A stretch of DNA of 29,665 nt, taken from contig CAAHDP010000417.1 in NCBI GenBank assembly GCA_900770515.1, forward strand, positions 1 through 29,665, written 5' to 3'. Under the pieces are notes generated by a model. It was given only the letters and a program-made list of their open reading frames with translations, was not told the origin of the DNA and did not search any database. Numbering within the stretch: the first letter of the stretch is position 1; the number at the start of each line of letters is the position of its first letter. Source of the stretch: an uncultured Prevotella sp. (GTDB lineage Bacteria; Bacteroidota; Bacteroidia; Bacteroidales; Bacteroidaceae). The translations under genes were made by a program, and so were the position numbers. Below, in pieces: positions 5,355-12,222 of the stretch.

Positions 5355-7574
5355 ATGATTCAAACAGTAGTAAAGCGTGACGGACGCATCGTTGGATTCA
5401 ACGAGCAAAAGATAATGGCTGCCATTCGCAAAGCCATGTTGCATACCGATAAGGGCGAAGACGCCTCACTTATCGAGCAGATTACCGACCACATCTCTTA
5501 TCGTGGCAAGAGCCAGATGAGCGTGGAGGCCATCCAGGACGCCATCGAGCTGGAACTCATGAAGAGTGCCCGCAAGGATGTTGCCCAGAAGTATATCGCA
5601 TACCGCAACCAGCGCAACATCGCCCGCAAGGCGAAGACACGCGACGTGTTCATGAGCATCGTCAATGCCAAGAACAACGACATCACCCGCGAGAATGCCA
5701 ACATGAACGCTGACACTCCTGCCGGAATGATGATGAAGTTCGCATCGGAGACCACCAAGCCTTTCGTTGACGACTACCTGCTCTCAGAAGAGTCGCGCGA
5801 CGCCGTTACGCACAACTATCTCCACATCCACGACAAGGACTACTATCCAACCAAGAGCCTCACCTGCGTGCAGCATCCACTGGACATCATCCTGCACCAC
5901 GGATTCACGGCAGGCCACGGTTCAAGCCGTCCTGCCAAGCGCATAGAGACAGCTGCCGTACTGGCCTGCATCTCGCTGGAAACATGCCAGAACGAAATGC
6001 ACGGCGGACAGGCTATCCCAGCCTTCGACTTCTACCTGGCTCCTTACGTACGCATGTCGTATCAGGAAGAGGTGAAGAACCTGGAGAAGCTGACAGGCGA
6101 AGACCTGAAGGACCTCTACGACGCTCCTATCGACGACTACGAGGAGAAGCCGCTGGACGGACTGCAGGGCAAGGCACGCCTGGAGCAGCACGCCATCAAC
6201 AAGACCGTGAACCGCGTGCATCAGGCTATGGAGGCTTTCATCCACAACATGAACACCATCCACTCACGTGGCGGTAACCAGGTGGTATTCTCAAGCATCA
6301 ACTATGGTACGGATACCAGTGCCGAGGGTCGCTGCATCATGCGCGAAATCCTGCTCAGCACCTACGACGGCGTGGGCAACGGCGAGACAGCCATCTTCCC
6401 TATCCAGATTTGGAAGAAGAAGAGAGGCGTCAACTATCTGCCTGAGGACAGAAACTACGACCTCTACCAGCTGGCATGCAAGGTGACAGCCCGCCGTTTC
6501 TTCCCTAACTTCCTGAACCTGGATGCCACATTCAACCAGAACGAGAAGTGGAGAGCTGACGACCCTGAGCGCTACAAGTGGGAGATTGCTACCATGGGAT
6601 GCCGCACCCGCGTATTCGAAGACCGCTGGGGCGAGAAGACCAGCATCGCACGTGGCAACCTGAGCTTCTCTACCATCAACATCGTGAAGCTCGCCATCGA
6701 GTGCATGGGCATCGAGAACAAGCAGCAGCGCATCGACATGTTCTTTGCCAAGCTCGACAACCTGCTGGATATCACTGCCAAGCAGCTGGACGAGCGCTTC
6801 CAGTTCCAGAAGACTGCCATGGCAAAGCAGTTCCCATTGCTGATGAAATATCTCTGGGTGGGCGCTGACAAGCTGAACCCTACCGACACCATAGAGAGCG
6901 TTATCAACCACGGTACACTGGGTATCGGATTCATCGGACTGGCTGAGTGCCTCAAGGCGCTCATCGGCAAGCACCACGGCGAGAGCGAGGAAGCTCAGGA
7001 GCTGGGTCTGAAGATCGTGACCTACATGCGCGACCGTGCCAACGAATTCAGCGAGCAGTATCACCACAACTACTCCGTGCTGGCTACTCCAGCCGAGGGC
7101 TTGAGCGGTAAGTTTACCAAGAAGGACCGCAAGGAGTTTGGCATCATCCCTGGCGTTACCGACCGCGATTACTATACCAACTCCAACCACGTGCCTGTAT
7201 ACTACAAGTGTACAGCGCTGAAGAAGGCACAGGTTGAGGCTCCTTACCACGACCTGACTCGTGGCGGCCACATCTTCTATGTAGAAATAGACGGCGATGC
7301 TACCCACAACCCTTCTGTCATCGCAAGCGTGGTAGACATGATGGACAAGTACAACATGGGCTACGGTTCGGTGAACCACAACCGCAACCGCTGTCTGGAC
7401 TGCGGCTACGAGAATGCTGATGCCAACCTGGAGGTTTGTCCAAAGTGCGGCAGCCACCACATCGACAAGCTGCAGCGTATCACCGGTTACCTGGTAGGTA
7501 CCACCGACCGCTGGAACAGCGGCAAACTGGCTGAGCTCCACGACCGTGTGACACATATTGGAGGTTCAAAATAA
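5355..7574 (+). CDS. nrdD: Anaerobic ribonucleoside-triphosphate reductase
   Basis: A 739-residue class III ribonucleotide reductase, which makes dNTPs without oxygen using a glycyl radical. Residues 1-92 form an ATP-cone regulatory domain (starting VVKRDGRIVGFNEQKI), the site of overall ATP/dATP control. The large catalytic barrel follows, with conserved segments such as HIHDKD and HSRGGNQVVFSS. The C-terminus has the zinc site C680-x2-C683 and C695-x2-C698, then the radical motif RITGYLVG with the predicted radical on G711. Length and order are complete. The activase gene nrdG follows 3 nt later, so the two are co-transcribed and probably co-translated. Essential for anaerobic growth if no other reductase is present. 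Confidence 0.97.
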   Translation: MIQTVVKRDGRIVGFNEQKIMAAIRKAMLHTDKGEDASLIEQITDHISYRGKSQMSVEAIQDAIELELMKSARKDVAQKYIAYRNQRNIARKAKTRDVFMSIVNAKNNDITRENANMNADTPAGMMMKFASETTKPFVDDYLLSEESRDAVTHNYLHIHDKDYYPTKSLTCVQHPLDIILHHGFTAGHGSSRPAKRIETAAVLACISLETCQNEMHGGQAIPAFDFYLAPYVRMSYQEEVKNLEKLTGEDLKDLYDAPIDDYEEKPLDGLQGKARLEQHAINKTVNRVHQAMEAFIHNMNTIHSRGGNQVVFSSINYGTDTSAEGRCIMREILLSTYDGVGNGETAIFPIQIWKKKRGVNYLPEDRNYDLYQLACKVTARRFFPNFLNLDATFNQNEKWRADDPERYKWEIATMGCRTRVFEDRWGEKTSIARGNLSFSTINIVKLAIECMGIENKQQRIDMFFAKLDNLLDITAKQLDERFQFQKTAMAKQFPLLMKYLWVGADKLNPTDTIESVINHGTLGIGFIGLAECLKALIGKHHGESEEAQELGLKIVTYMRDRANEFSEQYHHNYSVLATPAEGLSGKFTKKDRKEFGIIPGVTDRDYYTNSNHVPVYYKCTALKKAQVEAPYHDLTRGGHIFYVEIDGDATHNPSVIASVVDMMDKYNMGYGSVNHNRNRCLDCGYENADANLEVCPKCGSHHIDKLQRITGYLVGTTDRWNSGKLAELHDRVTHIGGSK

Positions 7575-7577
7575 ACT

Positions 7578-8093
7578 ATGATCAGCGTATTAAGCGTAGT
7601 ACATGATACGATGGTAGATGGTCCGGGCTTCCGCACATCGATATATTGTGCCGGATGTCCGAACCACTGTCCGGAGTGCCATAATCCCCAGTCATGGGAT
7701 ATCAATCATGGCACGATGACATCTACCGAGGAACTGATGAAGGAGATCATGGACGATCCCTTCGCCAACGTTACCTTCTCGGGGGGTGACCCCATGTTTC
7801 AGGCAGAAGGCTTTGCCGAACTGGCGCGTGCCATCCGCCAGCAGAGCAACAAGACCATCTGGTGCTTCACAGGTTACCTCTTTGAGAACCTGGTAAAGAA
7901 TCCGGCTCAGCTGGAACTCCTGAAGCTGATAGACGTGCTGGTAGACGGTCCGTTCATGAAGGACAAGCGCGATGCCGACCTCTTCTTCCGGGGCAGCAGC
8001 AACCAGCGCATCATCCATGTGCAGAAGTCATTACAGGAAGGCAAAGTAGTAGAATTACATCTCACAAAAGAAAATCCGAATCCCGTACTCTGA
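7578..8093 (+). CDS. nrdG: Anaerobic ribonucleotide reductase activating protein
   Basis: A 171-residue radical-SAM enzyme that uses S-adenosylmethionine and a [4Fe-4S] cluster to install the glycyl radical on NrdD. The cluster motif C-x3-C-x2-C is C27, C31, C34 (CPNHCPEC), after the typical VDGPGFRTSIYCAG lead-in. An SGGDPMFQ segment further on matches the SAM-binding GGE-type motif of activases. The ATG lies 3 nt after the nrdD stop. The last codons (ENPNPVL and stop) are encoded by the 5' arm and loop of the operon terminator, so the C-terminus is constrained by RNA structure. It closes the operon. Confidence 0.96.
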   Translation: MISVLSVVHDTMVDGPGFRTSIYCAGCPNHCPECHNPQSWDINHGTMTSTEELMKEIMDDPFANVTFSGGDPMFQAEGFAELARAIRQQSNKTIWCFTGYLFENLVKNPAQLELLKLIDVLVDGPFMKDKRDADLFFRGSSNQRIIHVQKSLQEGKVVELHLTKENPNPVL

Positions 8094-8121
8094 CAACTCA
8101 GTACGGGATTCGGATTTTTTT
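8071..8121 (+). terminator. nrdDG terminator built into the end of nrdG
   Basis: A perfect 19-bp stem (8071-8089 with 8100-8118) around a 10-nt loop, with its T-run at 8115-8121. The nrdG stop codon (8091-8093) lies in the loop. Confidence 0.93.
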
Positions 8122-8130
8122 GGTGAGCCT

Positions 8131-8190
8131 ATTTTCAAAGGCGCCATTTCCAAAGGCATCATTTCCAAAGGCATCATTTTCAGGGCTTCA
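8131..8190. repeat. 15-nt tandem repeat at the folK stop codon
   Basis: Four 15-nt units: two exact ATTTCCAAAGGCATC copies (8146-8160, 8161-8175) flanked by diverged ones at 8131-8145 and 8176-8190. The last unit contains the stop codon of the minus-strand folK-like gene (8180-8182). Confidence 0.85.
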
Positions 8191-8623
8191 GGACAATCTT
8201 ATCAGCCAGCATGGCCCGATCTTCATCCGTAAAGAAAGCTTCCATCTGCCGGACCAGTTTCAGGATATAATCCCGCTCCCAATCCTTTTCATGACAGAAA
8301 TGATCATCATAGAAAAGCAGGTCGGCATCCAGCGGAATCACCCCTAACCTGCCAGATGGCCGAATGCGTCCACACCTCCGCTCTATATCCTTCAAAGCAT
8401 GCTGCACTCCTTCTTCACCCACACGGCAATACCCTACTCCAACCACATTCAGGAACTTGGCAGAATTAGGCATACCGATAGGGTCAGTCCACATAAAATC
8501 GCTAAAATCTATATCCTTAAAAGCCGATTTCAGATAACGCTGAGCCTTCAAGATGTGGTTCTCCTGATCTTGATTCGACCCCAATCCTATTATTATTCTT
8601 CTTGATCTTCTATAACCTACCAT
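8180..8623 (-). CDS. folK: FolK-like hydroxymethyldihydropterin pyrophosphokinase
   Basis: A 147-residue protein predicted to transfer pyrophosphate from ATP to 6-hydroxymethyl-7,8-dihydropterin in folate synthesis. The N-terminal GLGSNQ (residues 13-18) and the acidic PLDADLLFYDD segment match the FolK core, where the two aspartates bind magnesium. It differs from E. coli FolK: the tryptophan before the LDLD motif is missing, and the histidine-bearing PH segment and C-terminal strand are replaced by a short helical end. It may be a clade-typical short form or a paralogue with altered activity. I start at 8623 (MVGYRRSRR, preceded by AAAGAAAA) and not at the in-frame 8650. Two repeated promoter-like boxes lie upstream on this strand. 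Confidence 0.75.
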   Translation of the reverse strand: MVGYRRSRRIIIGLGSNQDQENHILKAQRYLKSAFKDIDFSDFMWTDPIGMPNSAKFLNVVGVGYCRVGEEGVQHALKDIERRCGRIRPSGRLGVIPLDADLLFYDDHFCHEKDWERDYILKLVRQMEAFFTDEDRAMLADKIVLKP

Positions 8624-8659
8624 TTTCTTTTGTTTTATTGCCGACCGCAATGAAAGTTC

Positions 8660-8768
8660 TTGCTTTCAAATTGCCGAGTGCAGCTTATCTTATGCAAAGA
8701 TAATGCCAACGAGCGCAGTGAAAGCTTGCTTTCAAATTGCCGAGTGCAGCTTATCTTATGCAAAGATA
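8660..8768 (-). repeat. Duplicated 43-nt promoter-bearing repeat upstream of folK
   Basis: A 43-nt sequence at 8660-8702 recurs exactly at 8726-8768 (66-nt offset), and the flanks GCAATGAAAG/GCAGTGAAAG are also similar. On the minus strand each copy carries TATCTTTGCATAAG, a full TAnnTTTG box (8702-8695 and 8768-8761), directed at folK. Tandem promoters by duplication are the simplest reading. Confidence 0.75.
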
Positions 8769-8811
8769 GTAAAAATACTTAAATAAATGATGGTTTTATC
8801 CCTTTTTTTAT

Positions 8812-8819
8812 TATTTTTG
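8812..8819 (+). promoter_or_regulatory. -7 box directly before the glucosaminidase start codon
   Basis: TATTTTTG is followed by CAGT and then the ATG at 8824. If the box is used at normal spacing, transcription starts within 1-3 nt of the start codon, giving a leaderless or near-leaderless mRNA. Confidence 0.5.
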
Positions 8820-8823
8820 CAGT

Positions 8824-9750
8824 ATGAATCGAATAAAGACATATTTTCTGGCCTTTTTGCTATCAACCTGCGCACTCTCTTCGGGGGCGCAGATGAGATG
8901 GAATCAGACCTATCAGACATACATCAACCAGTATAAGGACCTAGCCATCGAACAGATGCTACGTTACCGCATACCTGCCAGCATCACCCTTGCACAGGGA
9001 CTCTTTGAGAGCGCAGCCGGCAGAAGCGACCTCGTACGCCAGGGCAACAACCACTTCGGCATCAAATGCCATGACTGGATCGGTCCTACACAGTATCATG
9101 ACGACGATGCCCGGGGCGAATGCTTCAGAGTATATCGTGACGCAAGAGACAGCTATGAAGACCATAGCAAGTTTCTGGCAAGACAGCCACGCTATTCCCG
9201 ACTGTTCCAGCTCTCGCAGACCGACTATAAGGGTTGGGCGAGAGGACTGAAGGCTTGCGGCTATGCCACCAATCCGCAGTATGCCAACAAGCTGATACAG
9301 ATCATCGAGCTCTACAAGCTCTTCGATTACGACAAGGCAAAACGCTACGACCGCTTCATGGCAAGCCATAGCGGCACCGACCAGCCTATCAACGGTCAGG
9401 GACTGCTGCACCCTATCTACCTGTTCAACGACAACTACTATCTCTATGCCCGCGAGGGAGATACCTTCAAGGCATTGGGCAAGGAAGTGGGCATCAGCTG
9501 GAGAAAACTGGCAAGATACAACGAGCGCGACAAGCACGACGTGCTGAAGAAGGGCGACATCATCTATCTGAAGAAGAAGCGCAAGAAGGCGCCTAAGCAG
9601 TACAAGCGCCGTCCACACGTGGTTCAGCCGGGAGAAAGCATGTACACCATCTCGCAGAAGTATGGCATGCGCATGAAGTATCTCTACAAGAAGAACCATC
9701 TATCGTCTGACTATAGACTCAGAATAGGCGACAGGCTGAGAGTGAGATAG
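8824..9750 (+). CDS. Secreted glucosaminidase (GH73-type) with two LysM domains
   Basis: A 308-residue cell-wall hydrolase. Residues 1-22 are a signal peptide (KTYFLAFLLSTCALSSGAQ). Residues about 30-165 are a glucosaminidase domain with ASITLAQGLFESAAGRSDL, whose glutamate is the expected catalytic acid, and NNHFGIKCH, a hallmark of the family. Two LysM-type peptidoglycan-binding stretches follow, around 200-255 (YAREGDTFKALGKEVGIS) and 262-308 (HVVQPGESMYTISQKYG). It should cleave the glycan strands of peptidoglycan in the periplasm or at the outer surface, in growth or daughter-cell separation. The start is fixed by the signal peptide, although the promoter box almost touches the ATG. The M64 peptidase gene follows after a repeat-filled 58-nt gap. 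Confidence 0.92.
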   Translation: MNRIKTYFLAFLLSTCALSSGAQMRWNQTYQTYINQYKDLAIEQMLRYRIPASITLAQGLFESAAGRSDLVRQGNNHFGIKCHDWIGPTQYHDDDARGECFRVYRDARDSYEDHSKFLARQPRYSRLFQLSQTDYKGWARGLKACGYATNPQYANKLIQIIELYKLFDYDKAKRYDRFMASHSGTDQPINGQGLLHPIYLFNDNYYLYAREGDTFKALGKEVGISWRKLARYNERDKHDVLKKGDIIYLKKKRKKAPKQYKRRPHVVQPGESMYTISQKYGMRMKYLYKKNHLSSDYRLRIGDRLRVR

Positions 9751-9756
9751 TTTTTG

Positions 9757-9794
9757 GTGAAATGTGAATGAAATGTGAATGTGAATGTGAATTT
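9757..9794 (+). repeat. GTGAAT-type tandem repeat
   Basis: Short AAATGTGAATG and GTGAAT units fill the gap after the glucosaminidase stop. A 24-nt part (9771-9794) recurs in inverted orientation at 63-86. Confidence 0.8.
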
Positions 9795-9808
9795 CAAATG
9801 TAAAGACA

Positions 9809-11098
9809 ATGAAGAAAATGATATTATCCCTCGCCACCATGGCGATGCTGCTGGCGCCCAGCACAATCCAGGCGCAGAACTTTGACGATTATTTCGTAGA
9901 CAAGACTCTGCGAGTAGATTACACCTTTGCCGGCAACAAGCAGACGCAGATGATTGCCGTAGACCAGCTGAACGTGATGCCACGATGGTACGGCAAGCAC
10001 CAGCGACTGGCTGAACTGCCTGTTGAGGGCAACGGACAGATTACCGTCCGCGACCATCGCACGGGCAAGGTCATCTATCGCAACTCCTTCTCTACCCTCT
10101 TCCAGGAATGGCTCTCCTATCCGGAATCAGAGAAGAATACACAGAGTTTCGAAAACGTATTCCTCGTGCCGATGCCAAAGGATACGGTAGACATCACCGT
10201 TGACCTGCGCAACAACCGACGCGAGGTGATGACATCGCTCACCCATCAGGTGGCTCCAAAGGACATTCTCATCCATCAGATGGGCAACCAGCCTACTCCT
10301 TACGAAACCCTGCAGCAGGCTGCCGATACCACCAAGTGTATCCACATCGCCTACGTGGCTGAAGGCTATACCGAGGCAGAAATGCCTGTCTTCCTGAAGG
10401 ATGCCAAGGAGGCTACGGAAGCTATCTTCGCCCACGAACCATTCAAGAGCATGAGAGACCGCTTCAACATCGTTGCCGTGAAGTCGCCATCGCAGGAAAG
10501 CGGACCTAGCATCCCTTCCAAGGGCATCTGGCACAAGACTGCACTCAGCTCGCATTTCGATACCTTCTACAGCGACCGATACCTGACCACCCTGCACCTG
10601 AAGGACTTGCACAACTGGCTGGCTGGTACGCCATACGAGCACATCATCGTCCTCGTGAATTCAGACAAATACGGTGGCGGCGGCATCCTCAATTCATACA
10701 ACCTCACCACCTGCCACCAGCAGTGGTTCAAGCCGGTAGTGGTTCATGAGTTCGGCCATTCATTTGCCGGTCTTGCCGATGAGTATGCCTACGAGTCAGA
10801 GCAGATTCCGATGTATCCACACGATGTGGAGCCATGGGAGAAGAACATCACCACCCTTGCCGACTTCCACGGAAAATGGGAGAACATGATCAAGAAGGGC
10901 ACCAAGGTTCCTACTCCATTGTCAAAGAACGAGAAGGTGGCAAAGACCAAGGTGGGCGTCTTCGAGGGTGCCGGATACAGTCCTAAGGGCGTATACCGTG
11001 GCGTTCAGGACTGCCGCATGCGCATCAACGAGACTCCGGAGTTCTGCGCCGTTTGCCAGGATGCATTGAAGCAGATCATCGATTTCTATACGAAGTAG
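9809..11098 (+). CDS. Secreted M64-family (IgA peptidase-like) metallopeptidase
   Basis: A 429-residue secreted zinc peptidase. Residues 1-22 are a signal peptide ending TIQAQ. The N-terminal half (about 25-150) is a strand-rich domain like the M64 N-terminal domain. The catalytic part contains IHIAYVAEGYTEAEM and the zinc motif H313-E-F-G-H317 in VVHEFGHSFAGLADEY; H313 and H317 bind zinc and E314 is the general base. This matches Peptidase M64, named for a Clostridium ramosum IgA protease; Bacteroidales homologues are common and their substrates mostly unknown. It ends at an amber TAG (11096-11098). In the same frame and without another stop, an array of 24-nt units continues to 11380, so a longer form is conceivable. 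Probably co-transcribed with the glucosaminidase gene upstream. Confidence 0.9.
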   Translation: MKKMILSLATMAMLLAPSTIQAQNFDDYFVDKTLRVDYTFAGNKQTQMIAVDQLNVMPRWYGKHQRLAELPVEGNGQITVRDHRTGKVIYRNSFSTLFQEWLSYPESEKNTQSFENVFLVPMPKDTVDITVDLRNNRREVMTSLTHQVAPKDILIHQMGNQPTPYETLQQAADTTKCIHIAYVAEGYTEAEMPVFLKDAKEATEAIFAHEPFKSMRDRFNIVAVKSPSQESGPSIPSKGIWHKTALSSHFDTFYSDRYLTTLHLKDLHNWLAGTPYEHIIVLVNSDKYGGGGILNSYNLTTCHQQWFKPVVVHEFGHSFAGLADEYAYESEQIPMYPHDVEPWEKNITTLADFHGKWENMIKKGTKVPTPLSKNEKVAKTKVGVFEGAGYSPKGVYRGVQDCRMRINETPEFCAVCQDALKQIIDFYTK

Positions 11099-11101
11099 TA
11101 T

Positions 11102-11365
11102 GAGCGGTTTCTGCATGAAGCAGATGAGCGGATTCTGCATGAAGCAGATGAGCGGATTCTGCTTTTTGTAGTTCATCGGATTTTGCATGAAGCAGATGAG
11201 CGGTTTCTGCACGAAGCAGATCATCGATTTTTGCATGAAGCAGATGAGCGGATTCTGCATGAAGCAGACGAGCGGATTCTGCATGAAGTAGATGAGCGGA
11301 TTCTGCATGAAGTAGATGAGCGGATTTTGCATGAAGCAGATGAGCGGTTTCTGCTTTGTATAGAA
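11102..11365 (+). repeat. 24-nt tandem repeat array, in frame with the M64 gene
   Basis: Eleven 24-nt units with consensus GAGCGGATTCTGCATGAAGC plus AGAT. Read in the M64 frame they encode ERILHEAD-type octapeptides (variants ERFLHEAD, HRILHEAD, ERILHEVD; unit 3 is ERILLFVV, unit 11 ERFLLCIE). The frame is open from the base after the M64 stop to the TAA at 11378-11380. The opposite strand is also open over the array. The array fills nearly all of the 303-nt gap before cytidine deaminase. Confidence 0.93.
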
Positions 11366-11401
11366 GGAGAATCGAAATAAAAACCTATAAAAGAGAAACT
11401 T

Positions 11402-11884
11402 ATGAAAGAGAAAGAATTAAAGATCCAATACCAGATAGCTGAGCTCTCGGAGTTGAGCGAAACAGAGCAGGAGTTGGTGAAGAAGGCGATGGACGCTACG
11501 AATCACGCCTATGCCAACTACAGTCATTTCTACGTAGGTGCAGCCTGTCTTCTTGCCGACGGCAAAATGGTGATAGGCGCCAATCAGGAGAATGCGGCAT
11601 TCCCATCGGGACTGTGTGCCGAGCGCAGTGCCATCTTTGGTGCGCAGAGCTATTATCCGGAGTTGGCGATTACCACCCTGGCGATAGCTGCCCGCAATGA
11701 GAACGGTTTCCTCAAGTCGCCTATTTCGCCATGCGGTGCCTGCCGCCAGGTGATATTGGAAATGGAAGACCGCTATCAGCAGCCCGTCCGCATCCTGCTC
11801 TATGGCGAGAATGGCATCTTCTGCTTCCACAGCATCAAGGACCTCCTCCCCTTCTCTTTCGTGGATGCAAATATGAAGGAATAA
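11402..11884 (+). CDS. cdd: Cytidine deaminase
   Basis: A 160-residue zinc enzyme that converts cytidine and deoxycytidine to uridine and deoxyuridine in pyrimidine salvage. The zinc and catalytic motifs are intact: C72-A-E74 (LCAERSAIFGA), where E74 is the proton shuttle, and P110-C-G-A-C114 (PCGACRQ). ANYSHFYVGAA and GANQENAAFPSGL are the usual substrate-binding segments. The length is close to that of the short tetrameric Cdd class, with about 25 extra N-terminal residues. It lies 21 nt after the end of the repeat frame; no promoter box is evident, so it may be read through from the M64 gene. Downstream is a palindromic element. Confidence 0.95.
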   Translation: MKEKELKIQYQIAELSELSETEQELVKKAMDATNHAYANYSHFYVGAACLLADGKMVIGANQENAAFPSGLCAERSAIFGAQSYYPELAITTLAIAARNENGFLKSPISPCGACRQVILEMEDRYQQPVRILLYGENGIFCFHSIKDLLPFSFVDANMKE

Positions 11885-11936
11885 AGGTTATTGCCCCATG
11901 CGCCCAGAACCAACGGTCACCGGCCGAAGGGAAAGG

Positions 11937-12048
11937 TAAAGGGCAGCACCTCCTAGCCCAGGGAGGTTATTGCCATGCGCCCTGAAAGGGCAGCACCTCC
12001 TAGCCCAGGGCAACGCCCTGGGCTAGGAGCTTCTGCCCTTTCAGGGCG
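11937..12048. repeat. Second palindromic repeat element, with partial copy
   Basis: A 71-bp palindrome at 11978-12048: an outer perfect 16-bp pair (CGCCCTGAAAGGGCAG), a 3-nt mismatch, an inner 15-bp pair (CTCCTAGCCCAGGGC) and a 3-nt loop. A broken copy of its left half lies at 11937-11963, and a GGTTATTGCC motif precedes each. Its right half is identical over 39 nt to 674-712. It sits between convergent genes and could stop transcription from both sides. Confidence 0.85.
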
Positions 12049-12222
12049 TGTGGCGAATCGGGGCGGTTTGCTTATATCAATCCTCCTATCGTGTGGCGAA
12101 TCGGGGCGGTTTGTCTTATTTCAATCCTCCTATCATGTGGCGAATCTGGACGATTTGATTTATTTCAAACCTCCTATCATGTGGCGAATCTGGGCGATTC
12201 TTGCCTTTTCTTTGGGAGTATT
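12048..12222. repeat. Four 43-44-nt tandem repeats across the TPR gene's 3' end
   Basis: Units begin at 12048, 12091, 12135 and 12179 with TGTGGCGAATC and contain TTTCAATCCTCCTATC-like text. On the minus strand one unit encodes the last residues of the TPR lipoprotein (RHMIGGLK and stop); the other copies lie beyond the stop. The gene's 3' end has been tandemly duplicated. Confidence 0.85.

Noticed and set aside
6291..7556. 421-codon open frame antisense to nrdD
   Set aside because: It is a shadow of the strongly conserved nrdD frame; its composition (Val/Leu/His-rich) is typical of antisense frames and it has no initiation region.
10922..11332. Minus-strand frame with QNPLICFM repeats
   Set aside because: It is the complement of the in-frame repeat array and the end of the M64 gene; no promoter or initiation region.
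11102..11365. Repeat array as a CRISPR
   Set aside because: The 24-nt units are contiguous with no spacers, and there are no cas genes.
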